Source: Winogradskyella vidalii (GTDB lineage: Bacteria; Bacteroidota; Bacteroidia; Flavobacteriales; Flavobacteriaceae). From it: a stretch of DNA of 64,000 bases. The number at the start of each line of letters is the position of its first letter. Position 1 is the stretch's first letter. The notes beneath the pieces are model-generated. The model did not search any database, was not told where the DNA came from, and saw only the letters and a list, made by a program, of their open reading frames with translations. The translations under genes were made by a program, and so were the position numbers. Where the stretch lies: NCBI RefSeq assembly GCF_013403955.1, contig NZ_JABFDG010000003.1, forward strand, positions 124,001 to 188,000. The letters run 5' to 3'. Shown here in pieces: positions 37,175 to 46,066 of this stretch.

Positions 37175-37843
37175 ATGGCAAATTTTTCAAGATTAGAAGT
37201 TGTAGAAGTGATGAAACAAACAGGCTTAGTGCCTTTGTTTTATAACTCAGATATTGAAGTTAGTAAAAAAGTAATTAAAGCCGTCTATGATGGTGGTGCA
37301 AGATTATTAGAGTTTACTGCAAGAGGCGATTTTGCTCACGAAGTTTTTGGAGAGCTTAATAAATATGTTGTTAAAGAATTACCAGGAATGATTATGGGCG
37401 TTGGGTCTGTTACAGATGCCGCATCAGCATCGCGTTTTATGGCCTTAGGTGCTAACTTTATTGTTACACCTGTCTTAAGAGAAGACATAGCGCTTGTTTG
37501 TAACAGACGCAAAGTGGCTTGGTCTCCAGGTTGTGGTTCTTTAACCGAAATCTGTCGTGCAGAAGAACTTGGCTGTGAAGTCGTAAAATTATTCCCTGGT
37601 GGTATTTATGGGCCAGATTTTGTAAAAGCAATTCGTGGACCACAGCCTTGGACCAGTATTATGCCAACAGGTGGTGTGTCGCCAACTAAAGAGAATTTAG
37701 AAGGTTGGTTTAAAGCTGGTGTTACTTGTGTTGGCATGGGCTCTAAGCTTATTGCTAAAAATGCTGAAGGTAATTATGATTTAGACAAAATTACATCAGA
37801 TACTAAAAACGCCATGGATATAATTAAAACTTTAAGAGGTTAA
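37175..37843 (+). CDS. eda: KDPG aldolase (bifunctional KHG/KDPG aldolase family)
   Basis: A 222-aa class I aldolase that cleaves KDPG to pyruvate and glyceraldehyde-3-phosphate. The Schiff-base Lys lies in VVKLFPGG (about residue 135). LLEFTARGDF supplies the usual Glu/Arg strand and MPTGGVSP the phosphate-binding turn. The length is normal. It completes the catabolic end of the alginate pathway and overlaps functionally with kdgK. The short LacI-like gene begins 4 bp after its stop. Confidence 0.94.
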   Translation: MANFSRLEVVEVMKQTGLVPLFYNSDIEVSKKVIKAVYDGGARLLEFTARGDFAHEVFGELNKYVVKELPGMIMGVGSVTDAASASRFMALGANFIVTPVLREDIALVCNRRKVAWSPGCGSLTEICRAEELGCEVVKLFPGGIYGPDFVKAIRGPQPWTSIMPTGGVSPTKENLEGWFKAGVTCVGMGSKLIAKNAEGNYDLDKITSDTKNAMDIIKTLRG

Positions 37844-37847
37844 TACA

Positions 37848-38363
37848 TTGGGGTCCGCAGCATTTACCATTAAAGAGCTCTCTTCATTATCTGGCTATTC
37901 CGTATCCACGGTTTCTAAAGCTTTAAACGATAGGGAAGATGTAAGCATAGCTACACGTAAAACGATTAAGGCTATGGCCAAAAAGTTTAATTATGTGCCT
38001 AATAACTACGCCGTAGCATTACGCGTTAAAAAAAAGCAGTCTATTGCTGTGGTTTTACCAATGGTTACCCAAAAATCTTATAACCAAGCCCTCTACTATT
38101 TGCAAAAATCAGCAGAGGATTTTGGTTATAGGGTTTTATTATATCAATCCTTTAATTCTTTAACTAAGGAAATTAATTACATCAAAAGTCTTAATGATGG
38201 CTCAACTGATGGCATTATTCTTATTTCTGAAAATGATAAGAATTTATCTAATTATACCAGTTATTCCGTTCCAATAGAGTTGCTTGTTATTAAAGATTAT
38301 CAATCTCAAATTGAAATTGAAGAACAATCTTATAATAGTTTAAATAGATTATTAAAACCATAA
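37848..38363 (+). CDS. Half-length LacI-like DNA-binding protein
   Basis: A 171-aa protein with a complete LacI helix-turn-helix (FTIKELSSLSGYSVSTVSKAL, about 6-26), the hinge (NNYAVALRVKKKQSIAVVLP) and only the first subdomain of the effector domain, ending soon after DGIILIS. Full-length relatives have about 330-340 residues. No continuation of the lost part is seen after the stop. The start is a TTG 4 bp behind eda, so it is translationally linked to eda. It could be a functional DNA-binding protein lacking an effector pocket, or a decayed regulator. The clean frame argues for the first. Confidence 0.75.
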   Translation: MGSAAFTIKELSSLSGYSVSTVSKALNDREDVSIATRKTIKAMAKKFNYVPNNYAVALRVKKKQSIAVVLPMVTQKSYNQALYYLQKSAEDFGYRVLLYQSFNSLTKEINYIKSLNDGSTDGIILISENDKNLSNYTSYSVPIELLVIKDYQSQIEIEEQSYNSLNRLLKP

Positions 38364-38461
38364 TAGATTAATTATTAGTTTATTATTGTTTTTTATAATC
38401 TTAAATTTTTAAACCTCCTACATCTTATTATTTTTGGCTAATATATGTAGTTTGTATTGCT

Positions 38462-38469
38462 TATTTTTG
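38462..38469 (+). promoter_or_regulatory. Candidate -7 box for the XRE-S24 gene
   Basis: TATTTTTG matches TAnnTTTG 18 bp before the ATG. An identical box at 38429-38436 lies 33 bp upstream. Either could serve the gene. Confidence 0.45.
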
Positions 38470-38487
38470 TAGTAATATAAATTTATA

Positions 38488-39255
38488 ATGAAACCGATTC
38501 AAGCCAATATAAAACACTTGCGCGCTTTAAAAAAGCTATCTCAAGAGCGCTTTGCTGATGAACTGAACTGGACACGTTCTGTCGTGGGTTCATACGAAGA
38601 AGGACGTTCAGAGCCGCCTATAGACCGTCTAGTAGACTTATCTAATTTTTTCGACATACCTATTGACATTTTAGTTAAGAATGATTTACGCAAGGCTAAA
38701 GATACTTCTTTTATTGAAGTCGGAAATAAACGCGTATTATTTCCTATTACTGTTAACGAAGATAATGAGGACCTTATAGAAATTATACCTGCTAAAGCAT
38801 CTGCAGGCTATTTATCGGGTTATGATGATCCCGAATACATAGAACAACTTCAAAAAATAAAATTACCGTTTTTACCAACAGGAACACATCGTGCATTTCC
38901 TATTAAAGGTGATTCTATGCTTCCTGTTAAAGATGGGGCGTTTATAGTAGCTAAATTTATAGATAACATTGCTGAGATTAAAAGCGGGCGTACTTATATT
39001 TTATTAACCAAAGCAGATGGTTTAGTGTATAAACGGGTTTATATTCCTGAAGGTGACTCTGTAAATTTAATGTTGAGTTCGGATAATAAAAGTTATCAAC
39101 CTTATATAATTCCTCGTGAAAATATTTTAGAAATTTGGGAATTCACCTGTTGTATTAATACGCAAGAGTATGATGAAAAGGAACTGAAAATGAGTAGTAT
39201 ATTGACCATGTTTCAAGAATTAAAAGTAGAATTAGAAGCTGTCAAACGGCTCTAA
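38488..39255 (+). CDS. XRE-family regulator with S24/LexA-like C-terminal domain
   Basis: A 255-aa protein with an N-terminal Cro/CI-type helix-turn-helix (about 7-62) and a peptidase S24 domain. The dyad residues are present: Ser143 in KGDSMLPV and Lys182 in VYKRV. An Ala106-Gly107 pair stands where LexA/CI-type proteins cleave themselves. The spacings (37 and 39 residues) are close to those in LexA. The protein therefore may be a self-cleaving repressor responding to DNA damage or another signal. Such proteins also occur as non-cleaving regulators in flavobacteria. It lies alone between the alginate locus and atpC and is convergent with the latter. Confidence 0.88.
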   Translation: MKPIQANIKHLRALKKLSQERFADELNWTRSVVGSYEEGRSEPPIDRLVDLSNFFDIPIDILVKNDLRKAKDTSFIEVGNKRVLFPITVNEDNEDLIEIIPAKASAGYLSGYDDPEYIEQLQKIKLPFLPTGTHRAFPIKGDSMLPVKDGAFIVAKFIDNIAEIKSGRTYILLTKADGLVYKRVYIPEGDSVNLMLSSDNKSYQPYIIPRENILEIWEFTCCINTQEYDEKELKMSSILTMFQELKVELEAVKRL

Positions 39256-39275
39256 GCAAACAATAGATTATATTA

Positions 39276-39320
39276 AAACAAAAAAGCGCAAAATAATTAA
39301 ATTTTGCGCTTTTGTTTTAT
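39276..39320. terminator. Bidirectional terminator between the XRE gene and atpC
   Basis: A 13-bp perfect stem AAAAGCGCAAAAT/ATTTTGCGCTTTT (39282-39294 with 39301-39313) has T-rich sequence on both outer sides and lies between convergent stops. Confidence 0.9.
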
Positions 39321-39334
39321 AATATAAAATCGAG

Positions 39335-39610
39335 CTAATCAGCTAAAATAATTAACTTGTTATCCTTTAACTCAAGAGTACCAGAATTTATCGCTAACCA
39401 TACGCCTTTATCAGACTTTGTAAATTTAGCTTCAACTTCTTTGTCTAATTCAACGTTTCCAGCAATTTTTACATGTCCTTCCTTAAGAACAGAGACAATT
39501 GGTGCGTGATTAGTTAACATTTCAAACTCACCATTAACTCCAGGAACTGTTACTGAAATAACTTCTCCACTAAATAATGTGGCCTCTGGTGATACAATAT
39601 CTAAATACAT
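39335..39610 (-). CDS. atpC: ATP synthase F1 epsilon subunit
   Basis: A 91-aa protein consisting of the beta-sandwich domain of the epsilon subunit (YLDIVSPEATLFSGEVISVTVPG, then GEFEMLTNHAPIVSVLKEG). It lacks the C-terminal helical hairpin that regulates ATPase in E. coli, which is usual for the short Bacteroidota form. It follows atpD by 97 bp on the same strand. As in other Bacteroidota, atpD-atpC are apart from the rest of the ATP synthase genes. Confidence 0.95.
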   Translation of the reverse strand: MYLDIVSPEATLFSGEVISVTVPGVNGEFEMLTNHAPIVSVLKEGHVKIAGNVELDKEVEAKFTKSDKGVWLAINSGTLELKDNKLIILAD

Positions 39611-39628
39611 CGTTAAACTTGTTTAACT

Positions 39629-39699
39629 ACCCTGAATTTAGTTCAGGGTCTTTTTAATATTTCCTTTATTTTTTGAGATACTGAAACAAGTTCAGCATT
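39629..39699 (-). repeat. REP-like hairpins between atpD and atpC
   Basis: ACCCTGAA/TTCAGGGT (39629-39636 with 39642-39649) forms a hairpin, and CTGAA...TTCAG near 39681-39697 a second, with similar core sequence. Such tgaa-gttcag elements resemble dispersed intergenic repeats of flavobacteria. They may change the atpD:atpC transcript ratio. Confidence 0.5.
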
Positions 39700-39707
39700 A
39701 GCTTTGG

Positions 39708-41261
<1,554 letters not shown>

Positions 41262-41300
41262 CTAACTTAATTTTATTAAGTGCATGTGTTTTTCGCGCTG

Positions 41301-41308
41301 CAAAGATA
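41301..41308 (-). promoter_or_regulatory. Candidate -7 box for atpD
   Basis: The minus strand reads TATCTTTG, a match to TAnnTTTG, 85 bp upstream of the atpD ATG. No -33 TTG at ideal spacing. Confidence 0.45.
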
Positions 41309-41343
41309 TGTTTTTATTTAAAAAAATATGACCTTTTTTCAAT

Positions 41344-41375
41344 AAAAAAACACGCTCTATTTGAGCGTGTTTTTT
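41344..41375 (-). terminator. Terminator of the SGNH-lipoprotein gene
   Basis: A perfect stem AACACGCTC/GAGCGTGTT with a 5-nt loop (41358-41362) is bounded by T runs on both strands, 20 bp after the minus-strand stop. Confidence 0.88.
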
Positions 41376-41394
41376 AAGTTTCTTTTAATTGCAT

Positions 41395-42975
41395 TTAATC
41401 AAGTCCGGTTGGGTAATTTTCAGGATAGTTTGTAGGATAATCTCCTATGTCTAGTAAATTACCAGAATCTTCAAAGTTTGACCCGTAAGTTGCATCAATT
41501 TCTTTCATAAATTCGTTAGCTAATAAAGCATAACCTCGAGCTGTTGGGTGAACACCGTCTAAAGAAAATGCTCCACCTGTTACTAAGCTAGATGTTAAAA
41601 TAAAGTTTCCATCAGAGTAACCTCCATTATCTAATTGTGACATTAATGAGTTGGCATCAACAAAAGCAAAACCAGCAGACGTTGCTGCCGCTTCTAATGT
41701 AGCGTTAAAGTTATCTGTTGCTATTTTAATTTCATCTTGCTCTTGAGGTGTTAAAACCCATTTATCAGCCAGTGGTATAGCAACACCATTTACAGTTGTT
41801 GGGTTACCTGGCACAGCCTCGGTACCAATAAAGCTAGATGCTGGTAATACTAATAAATCATCTTCTGTTGCTTGGCGCATACTAACCAGAGCAGGGTTTA
41901 TAGCGGTTAAATCTGTTAAATCCTCATCCATAATAACTACTGCATTACCAGAACCTTCAGAAAAGTATATTTTTCTTCTAGCCATTTCTGCAGTTGCTAA
42001 TTCTTCAGATGTCATCTCGTCAGTTGGAGGAAAGAAAAAGGCTAATTGAGTAGGATTAGCTATAAGATATGCTAATGTACCATCAAGCCCTCCGTTGTAA
42101 GCTCCATAAGCACTTGCACTATTTAAAAATCCTGCAGTTGTAGCATCTAGAGGAACAGGATTATGAGGAACTGTTGTAAAATGTGGGATGGTTGTTACGT
42201 AAGGAATATTAGCCATAACACCTTGCACATTTGCAGTTTGTAAAGCGCCAATAATGGCATTTATAGATCCTTCAAAAGTTAGTTGTGGAGTAATAGTAGC
42301 CTCATTTTGGTCTCCACCAGAGGTAGCATAACCTAACACGTCATTATTACCAATCCATAAAGAAACAAAAGTTGGTTGTTGTGCTAAGGCATCTCCCAAA
42401 ACAGTTGCGTTTGGAGCAGAGGCCATCCTAACAAAATAAGGGTTGGCAGTAGGAGGTTCTGTCAATAAATTAGCAGGATTACCATAACCATCATATAATA
42501 GGTGAAAACTTGCAGCACCTGGAACTCCCATGTTATTTTGAGGACCTAATGAAGAATCAAAAGCTTCCGTTGTTGACATAGCTGGTAAATTAGCAGGTCC
42601 TGATCCATCAAAATATAATCTAGGACCAAAACTACCATCGTCTTTTGGACTTCCTCCAAATAATAGACCACCAATATTGTCATCCATTAAAGGTTGTGTA
42701 AAGGTGCCACCTCCAAGTAAAGCGAATTTTTGCGATAGCATATTAGGCATTGAGTTTTCCTGACCCGCAATAAATAAAGCATTGTCAGTAAAGCCAGCAG
42801 TTAACGAATTTCCAATAGATAGATATTTAGAAAAATCTGCCGTACCAGAAGTTAGGTCTGGATATACAACCTCTTCCGTTGGGTTGTCTAACTGATCTTC
42901 AAAATCTTCTTCGTCATTACAAGCTGTAAATCCTATTAAGATAGCTGATAGTAATATATATTTTATGTTTTTCAT
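41395..42975 (-). CDS. SGNH/GDSL-like hydrolase lipoprotein
   Basis: A 526-aa lipoprotein (IGFTAC, Cys19). The SGNH blocks are visible: the nucleophile segment SIGNSLTAGF (Ser about 54-58), the block III LWIGNNDVLG and the C-terminal DGVHPTARGY with the Asp-x-x-His pair. It is probably an esterase or lipase at the cell envelope. The long inserts between blocks are usual for this flavobacterial subgroup. It follows the TonB-dependent receptor gene by 11 bp, so the two products probably act together, with the receptor importing a substrate or product. The substrate is unknown. Confidence 0.87.
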   Translation of the reverse strand: MKNIKYILLSAILIGFTACNDEEDFEDQLDNPTEEVVYPDLTSGTADFSKYLSIGNSLTAGFTDNALFIAGQENSMPNMLSQKFALLGGGTFTQPLMDDNIGGLLFGGSPKDDGSFGPRLYFDGSGPANLPAMSTTEAFDSSLGPQNNMGVPGAASFHLLYDGYGNPANLLTEPPTANPYFVRMASAPNATVLGDALAQQPTFVSLWIGNNDVLGYATSGGDQNEATITPQLTFEGSINAIIGALQTANVQGVMANIPYVTTIPHFTTVPHNPVPLDATTAGFLNSASAYGAYNGGLDGTLAYLIANPTQLAFFFPPTDEMTSEELATAEMARRKIYFSEGSGNAVVIMDEDLTDLTAINPALVSMRQATEDDLLVLPASSFIGTEAVPGNPTTVNGVAIPLADKWVLTPQEQDEIKIATDNFNATLEAAATSAGFAFVDANSLMSQLDNGGYSDGNFILTSSLVTGGAFSLDGVHPTARGYALLANEFMKEIDATYGSNFEDSGNLLDIGDYPTNYPENYPTGLD

Positions 42976-42986
42976 TTTGCTATTTT

Positions 42987-45719
42987 TTATAAGTTATTAA
43001 TTGTCCATGACGCATAATACATTGAGCCAATGTAACCTGAACCAAATACCGTGAAGTATTCTTTACCGCCAATATTAGTACCACCTATTTTTATAATAGA
43101 TTTTAAACTAGGGATTTTATAATTGATTTGTGCATCAACCGTATGGAATTCTGGTACAATACCATCACCAAAAGTCGCTTCCCAGAAATAATCATCACTA
43201 AACTTATAGGCGATATTGAATCCAAAGTTTTTAAATAACTCGGTATTACCAAAATGAGCTTTAAATTTATGTTCTGGTGTGTTAAAATTGGTTTCAAAAT
43301 TAGGATTTGCAGCTTGGTCAAAATCTTGTTTGGTAAATGTGTAGCTTCCACCTAAATCATAATCGCCTAATATTTTTGTTGATAAACCTACAGAAGCACC
43401 GTAGGAATTTACATCTACTTGTGAGTTTGTGTAAGCACTATAGGTTGTAAAATCACTACTTGCTATTGCTGCAATAGCAGAGCCATCTGCTACAGATCCA
43501 TAAAGCGGAGCAATAACTACTTCTGAAGCAATAAAATCTTTGTAGCGATTGTAGTATGTGCTAAAATCTACAGTAATTTTATTAAACTTACCTCTATAAC
43601 CAACTTCTACCGAACTAACTTTTTCTGGCGATACGAGGTCAGGATTTGCAATTGATAAAACAGAGGTGTCACCTGTTGCAGCAAACTCTTGAACAGAAGA
43701 GGCAGAATACGAGTTGTTATATGCTGCAGCACCAGTTTGGTTGTAAACAGTTCCATTACTCGCTGTAAAATCTCTAGAGTAGCGATCTAAATTATCTGGA
43801 GCAGAACCGACTAAAATGGCTCTACCAGCATCTAGCCCAATAAATAAATCTTGTGTTGTTGGATTTCTGAAACCTGTTTGTGCAGAAGCTCTTATGTTGT
43901 GGTCTTCATTTAATGTTAATCCTAATGAGATTCTAGGCGATATAAAACCATCAAAAAATTCGGATTTATCATAACGTGCAGAAGCTGTTACTTTTAAATT
44001 CATATCGTTATTTAATTCCAGTTCTTTTTGAATTTGCGTATATACACCATATTCACTGTACTTTATACCACCATCATAATCGGTATATATAGAACCAAAA
44101 GAATTTAAATCGTATTGTCTAAAAGAACCACCAATCTGTATATCAGCAAAATCTATTAGATGGCTAAAATTATAGTTAGCATCTGCATGATAGTATTTGG
44201 AAACATCCTGAAATTGTGATCCACTAGATAAATCTGGGTTTTTAATGATTCTGTTGAATGCATTATTAAATTCAGTCGTTCCTGGTTCAAATCTTCCCGT
44301 TTCAGCAGCAGCTCTTGCTGCGGCATGTGCTTCAGTTTCAGTTGCACCACCACCAAGTGTTGCAGCTACGTAGGTATTGATGTAGTCGCCAAACCAATCT
44401 TCATCGCTTTTCCAAGCTCTGTTAATGTTGATTCCGGTAAATACCATATCATAGGAGTCACCAGCTTTATCTGCTACGACATAACCTCTTACAAAATAGT
44501 TGTCATTTTTTACCTCTAGTTTATGTTGTTGTTGAAAAAAGCCATCAATATTGTAGCGGTTAGTACCTTGATAAATAGTTGTTCCTGTGCCTACTTTACC
44601 AACATATTGTATTTCGAAATTACTATCGGTAATTGGACGAAAATACAATCCCCAATCGGCTTTAATACTTTCTGCTTTGTGTTCTGTTAAATCACGTTCA
44701 TTATATCCTGTTCTACTCACAAAAACATCCGGAACAATTCCAGTTCCGCCAGCTAAATCGTTAATGTTGGCACTTACTTCATCGCCATATACATTTATAC
44801 CGTTATAGTTTAAGTTAGTTGCTCTTGTGCCACCAAATCTATCGCTATCTACTTCGCTAGTTGCTGCCCAGTCGGTACCGTTTAAATAACCAAAGTTAAT
44901 TTTTGCAGCAAATTTATCACTAAATTTATAAGCCATACTAATACCAATATCAGTATATTCATTATCTCCAGCTGCTTTTTGAGATGTAATCCCTTTCTTA
45001 ACAACAGCTCTTATGCCTTGTTGGTCAAATGGGTTTTTACTTCGCATAAATAAGATACCGTTAAAAGCATTTGCGCCATATAAAGCAGAAGAAGCTCCCG
45101 GTAATAATTCTACACTATGTACATCTGTTTCAACCATGCCAACAAGATTTCCAATAGGGAAATTTAGTGCAGGAGTAGAGTTGTCCATGCCATCAACTAA
45201 TTGCATAAAACGCGTGTTAGCAGTGGTTGCAAAACCTCTAGTGTTTACAGATTTAAACGTTAAACTACTTGTATTGACATCGACACCTTTTAAGTTTTCT
45301 AAACCGCCATAAAAATCGGCAGAAGCGGTGTTTTTAATTTCTTTTAGACCAAAACGTTCAACGGTTACAGGTGATTCAAAAATACGTTCTGGTGTTCGTG
45401 ATGCAGATATTACAACTTCATCTAGCTCATTTCCTTCAGCCATTGCAATAGTTACAGTTTGGTTGTTTGTTGTTATTTCGATAACCTGTTCATCAAAGCC
45501 AGTATAAGTTACCCGAATAGAAAACGGAGGTTCTTGATTAGTTGTTAAGGTGAAGTTACCATCAAAATCTGATACCGTACCAATATTGGTTCCTGTTATA
45601 ATAATATTTGCACCTGGCAAGGGCAGTCCTGTATTGTCTTTAATTTGCCCTTTTATTGTTGTTTGTGCAAAAGTTACCACGCAAAAAAGCATAGTAAAAA
45701 GCTTTAAAATTGTCTTCAT
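42987..45719 (-). CDS. TonB-dependent outer-membrane receptor with CarboxypepD-like domain
   Basis: A 910-aa receptor with a signal peptide (cut near VTFAQ), a CarboxypepD-regulatory-like domain (about 21-100), a plug (FGLKEIKNTASADFYGGLENL, GASSALYGANAFNGILFMRSK) and a C-terminal barrel. It has no SusD partner, unlike the two SusC proteins. It is in one operon with the SGNH lipoprotein. The ligand is not evident. An inverted repeat lies upstream at 45760-45797. Confidence 0.92.
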   Translation of the reverse strand: MKTILKLFTMLFCVVTFAQTTIKGQIKDNTGLPLPGANIIITGTNIGTVSDFDGNFTLTTNQEPPFSIRVTYTGFDEQVIEITTNNQTVTIAMAEGNELDEVVISASRTPERIFESPVTVERFGLKEIKNTASADFYGGLENLKGVDVNTSSLTFKSVNTRGFATTANTRFMQLVDGMDNSTPALNFPIGNLVGMVETDVHSVELLPGASSALYGANAFNGILFMRSKNPFDQQGIRAVVKKGITSQKAAGDNEYTDIGISMAYKFSDKFAAKINFGYLNGTDWAATSEVDSDRFGGTRATNLNYNGINVYGDEVSANINDLAGGTGIVPDVFVSRTGYNERDLTEHKAESIKADWGLYFRPITDSNFEIQYVGKVGTGTTIYQGTNRYNIDGFFQQQHKLEVKNDNYFVRGYVVADKAGDSYDMVFTGININRAWKSDEDWFGDYINTYVAATLGGGATETEAHAAARAAAETGRFEPGTTEFNNAFNRIIKNPDLSSGSQFQDVSKYYHADANYNFSHLIDFADIQIGGSFRQYDLNSFGSIYTDYDGGIKYSEYGVYTQIQKELELNNDMNLKVTASARYDKSEFFDGFISPRISLGLTLNEDHNIRASAQTGFRNPTTQDLFIGLDAGRAILVGSAPDNLDRYSRDFTASNGTVYNQTGAAAYNNSYSASSVQEFAATGDTSVLSIANPDLVSPEKVSSVEVGYRGKFNKITVDFSTYYNRYKDFIASEVVIAPLYGSVADGSAIAAIASSDFTTYSAYTNSQVDVNSYGASVGLSTKILGDYDLGGSYTFTKQDFDQAANPNFETNFNTPEHKFKAHFGNTELFKNFGFNIAYKFSDDYFWEATFGDGIVPEFHTVDAQINYKIPSLKSIIKIGGTNIGGKEYFTVFGSGYIGSMYYASWTINNL

Positions 45720-45759
45720 GTTGATGAATTAGTTAGTGTGTTAGATGGGCAATTTAATT

Positions 45760-45797
45760 AATTTTTTGAGAATTAATGATTAAATTCTCAAAAATTA
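45760..45797 (-). promoter_or_regulatory. Inverted repeat upstream of the TonB receptor gene
   Basis: TTTTTGAGAATT and its near-complement AAATTCTCAAAAA flank an 8- to 10-nt centre, 41-78 bp upstream of the ATG. It could be an operator or a 5' leader hairpin. The binding factor is unknown. Confidence 0.4.
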
Positions 45798-45988
45798 CAC
45801 CTCTATATCTAAATATTGATAATTTTACACCTAAAAAAATAGTAATATCAAATTTTAAGCCTTTAAAATTATGATTTTTACAATGCTTTATTAATGCTGA
45901 GTAACCGAACTTCCTTTTGTTAAGGGGCTTGAAGACTTTTTAGGTTAAAATGTGTTGGTAAGTTCGGTGATAATTAGGCTTATGGGCA

Positions 45989-46035
45989 TAAAAAAGCGGT
46001 TTAAAAATGAGTGTTATTCAATTTTTAAACCGCTC
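45989..46035 (-). terminator. Terminator of glmS
   Basis: A 14-bp perfect stem AGCGGTTTAAAAAT/ATTTTTAAACCGCT (45995-46008 with 46021-46034) is followed on the minus strand by TTTTT, 32 bp after the glmS stop. Confidence 0.9.
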
Positions 46036-46066
46036 TTGAGTTTAAGTGATAATCGTGATTACCGTT

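Noticed and set aside
5756..39255. Genomic island with flanking attachment repeats
   Set aside because: No copy of the tRNA-Leu 3' end, integrase or transposase was seen inside the window; only the position suggests an island.
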